From Acanthosepion pharaonis (lineage: Eukaryota > Mollusca > Cephalopoda > Sepiida > Sepiidae): 64,000 nt of DNA. The stretch spans positions 1,242,501 through 1,306,500 of the forward strand of contig CAHIKZ030003505.1 in the NCBI GenBank assembly GCA_903632075.3, in the 5' to 3' direction. A model generated the notes under the pieces. That model made no database searches, was not told where the DNA came from, and saw only the letters and a program-made list of their open reading frames with translations. Positions 42,355 to 53,240 of the stretch are shown here, one piece after another. The first letter of the stretch is position 1. Each line of letters starts with the position of its first letter. Made by a program: the position numbers and the translations under genes.

Positions 42355-42510
42355 GCCTGTCTGAGGTGATCTGAGCTCTCTGTCGTCTGAGGTGATCTGA
42401 GCTCTCTGTCGTCTGAGGTGATCTCAACTGAGCTCTCTGTCGTCCGGGGCTGAACTCAACTGCAACTCTCTGTCGTCCGAGGTGATCTCTTCTCGCTGCC
42501 GTCCGGGGCT
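42355..42510 (-). repeat. short tandem repeat in the LTR leader
   Basis: Five or so diverged units of about 25-40 bases built on gagctctctgtcgtc and tgaggtgatctgag or ccggggctgaactcaact. They lie downstream of the TATA-like box in the minus orientation. Confidence 0.75.
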
Positions 42511-42532
42511 GAACTGATTTCGTCGACTGGGG

Positions 42533-42850
42533 TCCTGCTTTTATTGACGCCGCAACAAACTGGGGTGGGTCTGTCGGCGTCAGGGCCCTCTCGATAATTC
42601 CAAAAGTCGCATTACTTCTGATTTCCCATTATCGCTCTTATTTTCACCCCTACTTCCTCACAGTGCCTCTGGTGGGGAGGCGCATACCCATCTCTCCCGG
42701 TCTCTCGTATGTCAGGTGACCGTTTTCGACCAATGGGTCTTGATCGAGCGTCCTTTCTCCTCTTCTCGCATATCACGTGACCGCTTTCGGCCAATGAGAT
42801 TCTGGTTGGGCGTGTGACGTCTCCAATCGGGCGTGGCTTATCCCGGCTTT
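42533..42850 (-). promoter_or_regulatory. LTR promoter region: TATA-like box and duplicated CCAAT/E-box module
   Basis: On the minus strand a TATA-like cgtcaataaaagcaggac lies at about 42,533-42,550. Upstream, two diverged copies of a 60- to 70-base module are seen as plus-strand gtcaggtgaccgttttcgac, caatggg and atcacgtgaccgctttcggc, caatgag. Each has a CCAAT box and an E-box-like caggtg or cacgtg. A third ccaat and a CRE-like tgacgtc lie at 42,805-42,820. Duplicated U3 modules of this kind are common in LTRs. Function is inferred only from motifs. Confidence 0.45.
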
Positions 42851-42962
42851 TGTTCTGGGAAATAGACACCTTGCTAAAAAACAAAATCTAATTTGGCCTT
42901 TTTCGCACGTACGACAAATGACAATATCGGCCTTTCTCACCTTCCTGGTCTTTGTCAAAACA

Positions 42963-44547
42963 GCCTGCCGCTAATTAGATGTGACTTCAGGAAGAATATT
43001 GGCGCTATCTGTGATCCAAGACAATCGTTTTTCACCTCTTTGTTTTGTGCTCAGACCTGATAGTCAAACATCTTAATTATCTGAATTGAAAATGTCTTCA
43101 CTTCATCATCGTGGGAGTTCTGATTTTTAACAGGTCAGAATCTGTATACAATTCCAGCGGTCACCTTCTCATCCCAAAAGACACTTTTCCCCCGATTAAT
43201 ATTTCGTTTACATTGTTCTAAAAAATCCCATTTCTCCAAATTGATAATGAGTCTTCTACACAAAAGTAGGCCAGATGCTTCGACCGACATTTTTATCAAT
43301 CGCATATATGTTCATACACTTTTACCAAGCCTGTTTTCTTTCTTTCTTTTTAATTCTATTCTCCCAAATAACAATTCCCATTGTCTTTTTAAAATTCGGT
43401 CAGGCACGTTGGCCTAGATACCTTTTTTGACACCTGTTTTCGCTAATGACCGGCCTTTTTGCATTACTCATTCTCTTTCTCCCTTTTCCTCTCTTTCTTT
43501 TTCTTTTCCCCTTCTTTTCTTTCTTCCCTTAGGATCGCCTAATACAATTAGAGAATTATTCTCAAAACTCAATTATTCTTCGTCTAAAAAACTAACAACT
43601 GGTTAATAAACCGAATAAAAAAATTAAATCATATTTCTATGAATATTTCTTTTTTCTAATAATGCAAGATGCCACACACACTTATGGGCCTTTCTTCCAT
43701 TTACCAACTAGTTTTAAAAGTTCCGAACATCCAGATTACTCCTATGCAATACTCCTGATCTAATCAATTAAGGGAACATTTTCAATGTCGCTTCGAGGGT
43801 GTTGGGTAAGGATTACTGAGGTTAGTCTGGCTTACAAATGAGTGAGTTCGATCCTTACTAGGTTTGCCCAACCCATATTCGACAACAAATGACGCCCAAG
43901 GAATGAAATTTCACAAAATCAGCCAACCAAGCAAAAACAATTTCAGTTATTGAAAACTTACGTCAAAATTGAAATCCTAAATACGTTGGTTAAAATAGAT
44001 CTGCTTCCCTGGTGAATGTGATTTCAAACCTTGGTTCGGCAAAGTCGCCTACTTTGGTTCAGACGAAACGGACAAGCGACATAACAGTGAAGAAGAAGAA
44101 AAAGAATGATAGAGAAAATACGACATATCTTTTAAACACAGGAAACGGAATCCCCCGTGGATCTATGATTTACTCAGGTTGGAATTTCCAGGAAGCACAC
44201 ACTGCGAAATTCTGAAGAAGTCTAAAGGAATTAGGGGTCGAAAATTTGTGAGTTTACCAACAAAGCTGATCATAATGTTCCGAACAGCAAAACATATAAT
44301 AATAATTCATCATCTCGAAAATTCCGAGAACACGGAAATAGGATATTAAAGAAAAAAATAATCACGGAAGTATCAAAAATTGTTTCGAACCTTGTCACAA
44401 GCAGTATTCGTGGTGACAAGTTTTTAACCCGAGAGACTCGTTAAACGGAGAGATCTGTCTATTGAACACGGTAGACCTATTAATTTGCCAGGATACAAAC
44501 CTCTTCAACTGAGTTCTTCTTCGTGTATGTACATACTGATAGTTATC
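42963..44547. other. no gene seen; tRNA-like segment at 43,798-43,890
   Basis: AT-rich. Near 43,830 aggttagtctggcttac and gagttcgatccttactagg resemble A and B boxes of a tRNA-derived SINE, but no second copy exists in the window to confirm it. Pyrimidine-rich text occurs at 43,340-43,530. A 67-codon frame at 44,012 has no motif. Confidence 0.35.
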
Positions 44548-44548
44548 T

Positions 44549-44599
<51 letters not shown>

Positions 44600-44943
44600 C
44601 TTAGGAGTAGAATCTTCGATCCCAGCTTGAAGAAATCGGATGTCTACGACTCTGATGAGCTGTGGAACAGTCTGTCTGTGGATGACAATATATACGTGCG
44701 CCTGAAAAATTATTTCCGTTGAGTAAACAGTGACTATTACTGCTGCTGATGCAAGATTCTTCATTAAGACGAATCGTGTTCTCCAGTCACAGGCGTGTTT
44801 ATCTAAAAATAAATACTTCTAAAATTCACCTTCATCCTTGCCGTGCGCCGATGGCGGATGGGTAGAGTCTTCGATCCTGTCTTTACGCAATCTGGTGTCT
44901 AGTACACTTATGAGCACTGAAACAGCGAAACAATCTGTGGATG

Positions 44944-44985
<42 letters not shown>
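44548..44985 (+). repeat. family G, copies 2 (partial) and 3, with TA arrays
   Basis: TA array (44,550-44,597), a partial G copy (44,600-44,695: cttcgatcccagcttgaaga, gatgagctgtggaacagtct, gtggatgacaatatata), then a fuller copy (44,698-44,945: cagtgactattactgctg, gatgcaagattctt, cgtgtttatctaaaaat, gtcttcgatcctgtc, gaaacagcgaaacaatctg), ending in a TA array (44,946-44,985). Confidence 0.7.
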
Positions 44986-44986
<1 letters not shown>

Positions 44987-45098
44987 CTTAGACAGGAAAA
45001 CACCCAAACGCTCAATGCATAGACTATCCAGAGTAAAAAACGCTTACTAACATCAACAATCTACTGCTCCAGTAGCTACTGAAGTTTCACGCTCTCGC

Positions 45099-45114
45099 GA
45101 TCTACAGGTGACTA

Positions 45115-45164
<50 letters not shown>

Positions 45165-45180
45165 TAGTCACCTGTAGATC
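45099..45180. repeat. 82-bp perfect palindrome with TA centre
   Basis: gatctacaggtgactagaat (45,099-45,118), about 42 bases of AT repeat, then attctagtcacctgtagatc (45,161-45,180). The AT centre is self-complementary, so the whole is one palindrome able to extrude as a cruciform. Confidence 0.95.
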
Positions 45181-45241
45181 ACCTGACGATTGCATATAGC
45201 ATGAAACAGTCTGTCGCCTCTAAGTGTTGACTTCTATGTTC

Positions 45242-45242
<1 letters not shown>

Positions 45243-45297
<55 letters not shown>
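45243..45297. repeat. TA microsatellite
   Basis: About 54 bases of TA, preceded by tgacttctatgttcacttt, which resembles the block before the TA/CA arrays at 5,214-5,265. Confidence 0.95.
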
Positions 45298-45298
<1 letters not shown>

Positions 45299-46672
45299 TT
45301 GGATAGATGTGAGTTTGTGACCCTGGGTTTCACGCTTTAGTGATCGTCAGACAAACTGATTAATGTTTTAAAAAATTGGGGTTTATGTAGATTGCGTGTA
45401 TTGGTGTAATTGTGGAAGTGGTGGGGGAAACTTCGTCGTTTTGTCATTCATCGTACTAACGCAAACATCGATGTATGCAGACATATACATACTTGGTCGT
45501 CCGTCGGGTCTCATACATATATAAACATATGTGGGCAGTTTCGGATATTACATATGTATGTATACGGGTGGTGTTATGTCTATACATACGCATTTGTATG
45601 TTGAAATGTTGAAATTTAAACATTGTAAGTGTGGCGGAAATGTCTCGTTAATGTCTCGTGAATGTATACATGGCATATTATGTATTTTTCCGCCGAAAAA
45701 TATTTCCTCGCATGTATGTATATACGTGTGGTGGGGTTTGTGTAAAATTATGATAGGTCAAAATTATTATTATTTATATTTATTTTTAAATTTTTGAAAA
45801 AAAAAAGGGGGGTTATTTGTTATATTTAAAGCTGGTTATTTGTTTGTTTTTGGTGACTGTGTATATGTAACAGGTAGAACTTTGTAATCCTTATTGGATA
45901 ATTTATATGGTGATGTTTAATATTCAATGTGCTGGGTGAGAGGGTAGTTCAATTTAATAACTGGTCTATATGATATGATGTGATAGTAATGTTTCAAGGG
46001 ATTGGAGACAATGATAATATAATTAGCTAATAGTTATTGTAAATTGGTAGAAATTGTAAATTGGTAGAAATGATTAGTAACGGTGGTGGGAGAATGATAA
46101 AACCATGAATGCAGTTATAGTGGTGGTAGTTAGTGGTGGTAGCTTGAACTAAAAAGAGGTTGTTGGTGTTTTATTTTATTTTTATTTTATTTTGTTATAT
46201 GTCTTAATTTATTTTGGTATAAATCCTGATAATAGGTATTCTGTGTAAAATTATGGTGCCTGGTAATAGGTGTTTATTCTCATGGTTACATATGGAAATT
46301 ATATCTGATCATATTGTTTTAAGGTATTAAATATGCTGGGGGAGTAATAAAGATTGTAGTGGATTTATATGTTAATAGTGGGTGTGATGTGTAAGTGATG
46401 GTGCTGTGTGTTGGTGGTAATGATAATATTATTAGTTAATAGTAATTGTAAAGTGGTAAAAGTGATTACTAATGGTGGTGCAATGATAATAATGATAGAT
46501 GCAATTATTTTGATGGTATCTTGAAATTAAATTGTGATTGTTGGTGGTTTGTCTGTTTTATCCGTTTGGTATGAATTCGGATAATAGTTACTTGAGCGCT
46601 TTCTAATAAGTACCGCATATAATATATAAATAATTATACATATATATATATTTATTTATATTTATATACACT

Positions 46673-46675
<3 letters not shown>
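45298..46675. other. no gene seen; G/T-rich low-complexity text
   Basis: Plus strand rich in G and T with recurring strings such as gtggtggt, aatggtggtg and gataat (two related passages near 46,000-46,180 and 46,380-46,560). No reading frame is supported. Confidence 0.5.

Positions 46676-46759
<84 letters not shown>
46676..46759. repeat. CA then TA microsatellite
   Basis: CA array of about 30 bases joined to a TA array of about 54 bases. Confidence 0.95.
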
Positions 46760-46760
<1 letters not shown>

Positions 46761-47043
46761 TTCCTGTTCTTATTAATATTATTAGTGGCATGATGACAAA
46801 GAAAACCTGGAAAATATTTTAAATGATGAATCTATGAAAGAATGTTTTTGATATATAAATGTTGAAGCTTAAGATATCAGACTGATAAATAAATCTCAAT
46901 ATATATTTATTTTCTTGTCCCAGAAATTCTTTTAAATTTCTGACATCCCTACATCATTATATTGTCTATTCTGGCTTACATAGGCAGATTTTGGTTAACT
47001 TACTACTATTTTTTCCTTCCTTTCTGTAGTTGTTTTCCCTTTT

Positions 47044-47262
47044 ATGTCTGAGTTAAGCAACTATTTTCTTAATAATTATTTTCGATCGATTTTGGACGGT
47101 TCATTTAACCCAATTTTTAATATAAATTCTGTCGGTATTTTTATTCAAAAGATTGAAACTACTACTAATGCTATTGTTAAAATACTGGTAGGTATCAATA
47201 TATGTTTGTATGTATTATTATTATATATTATTATTAATTATGTAATTAATTCCATCCGATAA
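47044..47262 (+). CDS. unconfirmed 72-codon frame with a C-terminal membrane segment
   Basis: A single frame from ATG gives a protein with a soluble N-terminal part (residues 1-44, Asn/Ile-rich) and a hydrophobic run at about residues 47-68 (LVGINICLYVLLLYIIINYV). A pyrimidine tract and cag/tag acceptor-like ctttctgtag lie just upstream at 47,020-47,030. A second ATG begins one base after the stop and opens only 13 codons. I recognise no family. AT-rich DNA readily yields such Ile/Asn/Leu frames, so it may be chance. Confidence 0.12.
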   Translation: MSELSNYFLNNYFRSILDGSFNPIFNINSVGIFIQKIETTTNAIVKILVGINICLYVLLLYIIINYVINSIR

Positions 47263-47486
47263 TGACACTAAGACGCAAAGAGTTACTGAGAGTTAAAGAA
47301 TAAGAAGAATTTAGAAAAAACAAAAAAAACATTTTTCAGGAAGATGGCGATTTACACAGTGTGTAGGAGAAAAGAAAGAAAACAGAACTTACAGTTACAT
47401 AAACCTGTCTGTCTGTGGTTATTTTAAACAGTATATTTATTTTCCTCTACTGACCAGAATATACGGAAGATCTTATTAATATATAT

Positions 47487-47687
<201 letters not shown>

Positions 47688-48802
47688 TAATCACTAATAT
47701 TATCTATCTATCTATCTATCTATCTATAAATGACACCTTCTCTCTATATACATATATAAGTAGTGACACCTTCTCTCATAACTTCCTTCTCTCTTTTTCT
47801 CTCTATGGATTTTTTTCCTCTCTACCCCTTCGATATCAATATATAACTTCCGTTAAGTTAACCGTTTAAATGTGTCAATATCTGCTAACTCACTCATGTC
47901 TTCTCTCTCCCCCCTCACTTCCTCACTTCGTTAATTTATATATGTTTAATACGGCCCGTCAAAAATATGTAAATTTTCTTTTCATTTTTTGTTTGGAAGT
48001 AAAGTCTGATGATCCGCAGTCCTTTAAAAGGGCTGTGGTGAAATAATTTATTACATGGAACCTTAAAGTGGTCTGTTTTTATTTAAATTATTTGCTCTGG
48101 ATTTACATTGAGCTCTCTGGATTTTATCCTCCTTAGGTTTACCCATACGCATTACCTAGTTTTTCATAAACTATATATATGTAGTGGTTGGCTAGGGTCA
48201 CCGTGAATATAATAAAGAAGGAAGGCTGTGTTCTTGTAAAACAACACCCCACATGAATAATGCACAACAAACACGAGAGAAAAATAATCAAGCTCAGTGA
48301 ACATTAATAAAATATTGTATTAACAATGATATACAAATTACCAACAATAGTATAAAGAAAGTTGTTCCCCTTTTTCCGTAATAAAAAGGGTAAGTTTAGC
48401 TAATAAATGTTGAGTACAAATTTGAATGTAATTTAACTACAAAGTTCAATTGAAGTCTTAGCTAAATAAAGAATAGTTCCACAGTGTTTTATCAGTGTAG
48501 AAAAATGTAATGTTCATGAGTGATATCAATATGAATTACTCGATTGAGTGATAATTAAGAATTAAAATGTCAGTATAGCGCCGTGCCTTATTTTCCAAGA
48601 ATTGAACTGCTACTGACTGTTAGCAAACAGCGAGTGTCTTTATATAACTATGGATAGGCTCCGGATAGCTTGGCGCCAAGATATAGAAGAGATACTAAAA
48701 TACGCGATTGGTCAGGAAATGGACCAATCCGTGATTTTAGAGAAAATTTTGAATTACTTGCGATGGTTAAATTGTCCTATAATAAGTATCATGTATTTAT
48801 TA
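47688..48802. other. CTAT microsatellite, then no gene seen
   Basis: A CTAT array lies at 47,699-47,727. A weak third copy of repeat H may lie at 48,085-48,150 (ctggatttacattgagct). The part 48,180-48,650 has a tggttggctagggtcacc start and a cttttt/aaaaag inverted element near 48,368-48,390 but no gene. Two atttggtc-type ccaat motifs occur near 48,705-48,725. Confidence 0.4.
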
Positions 48803-49130
48803 CCCTGGGTAAGACAGCAAGGCCTTCGACCATAAGGGTTTGAGGAGCTTGAAAGAACATCTTAATTGCTGGTGTTCCCAGGACAACCCTGGCCCGCTTA
48901 GGTATAACCTGTTATTATTCTAGCTATGGGCAAATAGTTAACCCCACAATAATTGTCCAAACACTATGAAAGTGTAAAACAGGTTTTAATACCAGCAATA
49001 CATTTTTGGAAAATTTTTACTAGCAATACATTTTTGAAAAGAAAAATTACCATCCATACATTATTGAAAAAAATTATTATCGGCAATACATTTTTTAAGA
49101 ATATTAGAAACTATATACTTTTGAAAAAAA
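48803..49130 (+). mobile_element. repeat family C, copy 4, tail replaced
   Basis: Body (taccctgggtaagacagcaa, ggttattattctagctatgg) and internal minisatellite at about 48,985-49,125 (cagcaatacatttttg units). The usual cattaaataacc tail is missing: at about 49,128 the text switches to the 3' half of SINE-B. Confidence 0.7.
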
Positions 49131-49215
49131 TGGTAAATAGCAGGACAGACAGGGTTCTATAGCCTTGGATGGCAACTGGTCTAGGAGAAGGACAACTCTG
49201 AATTCAAAACCTGAG
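49128..49215 (+). mobile_element. SINE-B 3' half
   Basis: ggtaaatagcaggacagaca, ggttctatagccttggatgg, caactggtctaggagaagga and tctgaattcaaaacctgag match 16,610-16,690. It is joined directly to the family C minisatellite. Confidence 0.75.
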
Positions 49216-49416
49216 TGGGGTTGTTTGGGGACCTTGTGGCACGTAGTGCACCAGGTCTCTGTATTCGGCCCTTCAAAAATGGTGGATGGTTCCGCACAAA
49301 ACCTTCACTACTATAATAATATCGCATGTGCTGGTGACTGGCTGCCGGCTACTAGGAACCGCAAACGTCGAATAGGACGGGAGACACCACTATATATATA
49401 TATATATATATATAGT

Positions 49417-49775
49417 GTAGCGGCCAATCGTATTCGAAGATATCCGTCTAGTAGGGCGGCTATTATATCCCTACTGCAGACTCTTGCTCAGGCGCATTTG
49501 TGTTTATTCAACACCCGCAGGGCCCACCTTTGGTTTATACTGCAGCTATGCTGTTCAGACCTTAGTTACAGTTTCTGGGAAAGAGCGTTCACGCTCAAGA
49601 CCTCAGCCACTATGACTTGTGACTTCGTGTTGGCAAAGCTATCGACGACCCCGGATGGTTCCGCCTACCCAATTTTACTCACAAGTCTTGTCTCATCACG
49701 TGGTATAGTTTTCAGGCACTTTCCAAAGGTGCCAGACGCTGGGATCGTCCCCGTCCAAGTCCGATAACATCAGGA
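49417..49775 (+). repeat. dispersed repeat F, copy 2
   Basis: Collinear with 2,371-2,756 (cttgctcaggcgcatttgtg, tttattcaacacccgcaggg, tatactgcagctatgctg, agttttcaggcactttccaa, aacatcagga). An open frame of 200 codons runs from 49,165 through the SINE-B piece, a TA array and this repeat. It crosses three unrelated repeats and is rejected as a gene. Confidence 0.7.
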
Positions 49776-49849
49776 AGTTTCAAGTCTTCTTCCTCACAAG
49801 TCGAACATGCTCAGATTCTGAATGTTCTCAGCACTCGACCACGTGTCAA

Positions 49850-49853
49850 TTAC

Positions 49854-49909
<56 letters not shown>

Positions 49910-49994
49910 CTGTGTCCGTGTGAAAAACAGTTGGAGTAAGAATCCACCGTTTGTAGCATTTAATATATATATCCAACTGTTTTCACACACACAC

Positions 49995-50042
<48 letters not shown>

Positions 50043-50107
50043 CTCTATATATATATATATATCAAATACTACAAACGCTGGATTCTTACTCCAGCTGTTT
50101 TTCTCAT

Positions 50108-50138
<31 letters not shown>

Positions 50139-50144
50139 AACAAA

Positions 50145-50190
<46 letters not shown>

Positions 50191-50259
50191 AATGCTACAA
50201 ACGCTGCATTCTTACTCCAACTGTTTTTTCTCATATATACATACACACACACACACAAA

Positions 50260-50310
<51 letters not shown>

Positions 50311-50340
50311 AAGAGAAAGAGAGAGAAATATATATATATA
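49850..50340. repeat. composite TA/TG/CTAT arrays around three copies of a 40-bp core
   Basis: The core aacagttggagtaagaatcc, accgtttgtagcatt occurs on plus at 49,927-49,963. It occurs in reverse (ctacaaacgctggattctta, ctccagctgttttt) at 50,068-50,103, and again in reverse at 50,192-50,230. Each copy lies between a TG/CA array and a TA array; a CTAT array sits at 49,997-50,042. The first and second cores are inverted relative to each other and could form a stem. Confidence 0.85.
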
Positions 50341-51109
50341 GAGAGAGATTTTGTTAAATTGCACAAACATTCTACAGCTGTCTGTTTAATATTATTCTTC
50401 ATAATTTCTTTTGTTGTTTTCACTATTTAATAAGACATTCATCTCAGTCAAAACTGCGTAATAACTATATATTTACATATATATTTATATATATATTTAT
50501 ATATATATATATATATTTATATATATGTATATATATATATGTATATATATACATATATGTATGTATGTATCTATTTATTATATGTATGTATAGTTTTAGT
50601 TTTTATTATCATTCTCCTATCTACATACATGAAAATATGCACTCTCATCTCTGCATAAATATATGATTTATAAATTATGTAATACGCGTTTTTCTTTTAT
50701 TTATGCTGTTTTAACGTCACATTCAATTTTTTACATTCCTTGGGTAAACGTGTTGTTAGCGTAAAGGAGAGCTGGAAATGGAATCATTGAGGAGAGTTCA
50801 AATTTGCGAACAATGTAAATATTGTCAATAATCACAATACCTCATCTGAGAATTATAGACATTTTTATAAAAATCAGTTTCGTTTTCCAGTTTAATGTCA
50901 GCCAAATAAGTCAAATTTATTCAAATGTTTTCTTAATGCAGATCTTCATTGTCTAATTTCAACTGAGAACTTCGAAAGGAAATTGAAATTTTTTTCTGGG
51001 AACATATTGATATACGTAACAGCAATAACACGAAAATGAATCTGTATTCATAAATTTCCATGTTTTAAAAACTGGTAAAACAATTTCAAACATTTTATTT
51101 CTGGTTTGT
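50341..51109. other. no gene seen
   Basis: Imperfect TA/TATG text to about 50,590, then AT-rich sequence without features. Confidence 0.5.
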
Positions 51110-51620
51110 TCTGTTTTACGACATATCAGCCTCAATGGGCTATTTAATGCCGACAAAATTTTTATTGCTGGTAATATTTTTCCTTCAAAATTTTTTCTGG
51201 CAATATTTTTTTCCAAAAGATATATAGCTGATGAATTTTTTTTCAAAAATGTATTGCTGGTAATTTTTTTTAATGTATTGTTGGTAATATTTTTTTTTTC
51301 TTTAAAAATTTAAATTTCTTTGAAAATTTAAATTTCTTTAAAAAATGCCGGTAATAATTTTTTACTAAGTATTTTTGATATTAAAACCTATTTTTACACT
51401 TTCATAGTATTTGGACGCTAGTTTAGGGGTAAACTCTTTGCCTATAGATGGGACCCTAACAGGTGCTACCACCCCGCGATACGATGAACCTGGGAACACC
51501 AGCAATTAAAACATGGTTCCACGCTCCTCAAAACCTCCTGATCAGAGGCCTTGCTGTTGGACGTAGTTTATCGTCTTACCCAGGACACGAATCTAGTTTA
51601 TCTTCATACCCAGGATGGTT
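51110..51620 (-). mobile_element. repeat family C, copy 5, full-length minus
   Basis: In reverse from 51,620: the doubled 5' end (cctgggtatgaagataaact, cctgggtaagacgataaact), gtccaacagcaaggcctctg, the gatcaggaggttttgagg block, the ggtagcacctgttagggtcc block, an internal minisatellite (51,160-51,390) and the tail ttgtcggcattaaatagcc then ttgaggctgatatgtcgtaa. It defines the complete structure of the family. Confidence 0.8.
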
Positions 51621-51880
51621 AATCTTTTTGACTAGTTAAGTTCCGTTAAATATAAACAATACTAAATCAAATCGAATCAAATCAATACCCATCAATGGCT
51701 TGTATGTACTGGGCCTGACGAGAAACTGCACCCGGAAACAAGATGACAAAATAAACGAAACTAAACCAAGAACCTGTTATATGGAATTCGAAAGGTTTCT
51801 TTATACAGTCGTGAAATTTTAATTAAAACAGAACTTGAGTTTAAAATTTTTATTTGAATTTTTTGGATGAAGATTTATTA

Positions 51881-52240
51881 TTATTTACATTATTTATATT
51901 CGGATTATCATCCTCCTCTTTTTTGTTGTTATCGCAACGTTTCAGCCGTTGTGCACTCCGGCCATCATCAGGTGTATACCGATCCGGGAAACATACAAAG
52001 AAATTCCGAATTGGATACTTTATTTAATCTCCGCGGGGAGATTGTTCTTATGTCTAGAGAAGCAGCGTCTAGTTCTTATTTTTATTACTGATCAGTTATT
52101 GCTTGCTCTGTTTTCGGAATTCAATGTAGCTTATGTGGATCTGTAGACAAATGATGAAGACCGACGTTTACATCGACCGAAATATTGTGATGACAACGAC
52201 AAAGATGAGGTCAATAATCCGAATATAGTGTAAATAATTG
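51881..52240. mobile_element. foldback element whose arms are the SINE-1 3' module
   Basis: The left arm (51,881-51,973: ttacattatttatattcgga, tcgcaacgtttcagccgttg, tgcactccggccatcatcag) is the reverse complement, with about 25% difference, of the right arm (52,147-52,240: aatgatgaagaccgacgttt, cgaccgaaatattgtgatga, gaggtcaataatccgaatat). The same 90-base module ends every SINE-1 copy. The middle part (gtataccgatccgggaaaca...) has no match except the truncated copy at 63,872. Confidence 0.75.
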
Positions 52241-52567
52241 AATTAAAACGTTTTTTGTAAATTTTATTTCAGATAAAAAAATGGTTATTCAAGGTACCAA
52301 GAGACAAGAAAAAATGCGTCAGCTGTGTGATTCTATTTCTGTTGTTAATTACCAACGAAATAAATCAATATTAATAGAAATCAGAGCCTAATCGATCTCT
52401 ACAAAGATATAAGCAAGTAAAATGTCATGTTAATAATCTTGACATATTAATGAAGCGTCGGAGTTGAAAAATTAATATTCAAGGTTTAATTAATAAAAAT
52501 TTCTGTGCTACTCGTTTTAATTTTTGCAAAATTTTGAATAATTAAGAAACTGAATGTAACTGGAGAT
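52241..52567. other. no gene seen
   Basis: AT-rich, featureless. Confidence 0.45.
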
Positions 52568-52806
52568 TGATCAGTGGATAAAGGCGTCAGTTAGATCCAG
52601 TGACAGGACCCAAAGAGTGTGAGTTCAATACCCGGTTAAGGCAGTTGAGAACTTTCAGAGAGGAATTAACAGGAGATAACTGATAACTGACATCCATTTA
52701 AACATGGCACGTGGAACTTGAACAGTCTACCCCAGTGAGCGAAATAAAGGGTTCAGTTCGACATTCCAACCACCTAAAAAGGCCGGAGCGTACAACGGCT
52801 GAAACG
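52568..52806 (+). mobile_element. SINE-1, 3'-truncated by a TA run
   Basis: Good head (agtggataaaggcgtcagtt, ggacccaaagagtgtgagtt, caatacccgg) and body up to gcgtacaacggctgaaacg, where a short TA/GA microsatellite begins and the rest of the 3' module is missing. Confidence 0.8.
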
Positions 52807-52837
<31 letters not shown>

Positions 52838-53003
52838 CTAAAGACAAAAGAGAAGCCGCAAACGTTTTTTGTTATAAGTTGGATTTTCCATATTTTTGCT
52901 ACACGGGTTTCGGGTCCCGTGACCTTCATCAAGGGAAGAATGGGTTTTTCCAAAATTTATTTAAAATAATTAATTTTTTCTTTCTTATGTTTAATCATTG
53001 TCT

Positions 53004-53152
<149 letters not shown>

Positions 53153-53161
53153 TGGACAAAA

Positions 53162-53240
53162 CCTGCATCCTATACGGTAAGGCACGTCAGCGTAAATGAC
53201 GGTTCCGTATAGGATGCAGGTTCGAATCCTGTCAAAAGAC
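53162..53240 (+). tRNA. tRNA-like relic (class II shape), not a functional gene
   Basis: A perfect B box ggttcgaatcc lies at 53,219-53,229, in a 5-pair T arm (gcagg / cctgt, with one G-U). A D-loop-like ggtaaggc lies at 53,176-53,183 and a 5-pair anticodon-like stem cgtca / tgacg encloses a 7-base loop. A 14-base variable region follows that can itself pair (tcc / gga), as in Leu or Ser tRNAs. The 5' acceptor strand and U33 are missing. Upstream, cctgcatcctatacgg is instead the exact inverted copy of ccgtataggatgcagg inside the structure. Probably a SINE head. Confidence 0.35.

Larger units (their letters stand above)
41719..42962 (-). mobile_element. LTR of a retrotransposon (solo or truncated 5' LTR)
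   Basis: A GC-richer block of about 1.24 kb, distinct from the surrounding AT-rich DNA. Reading on the minus strand it starts tgttttgacaaagacc and ends gacgtcaca, giving TG...CA ends, followed by the primer-binding site. It contains an upstream half with paired promoter-like repeats, a TATA-like box near 42,540 and a downstream half with short tandem repeats. The right boundary is my best guess. gag or pol sequence is not found beyond the primer site: the satellite starts within about 40 bases. The short frames inside (60-90 codons) are not credible genes. Confidence 0.55.

Noticed and set aside
48180..48660. Second LTR starting at tggttggctagggtcacc
   Set aside because: The possible primer-site-like string has no matching TG/CA ends and no partner LTR in the window.
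49165..49767. 200-codon plus frame
   Set aside because: Runs through a SINE-B piece, a TA array and dispersed repeat F; no single gene could be built of these.
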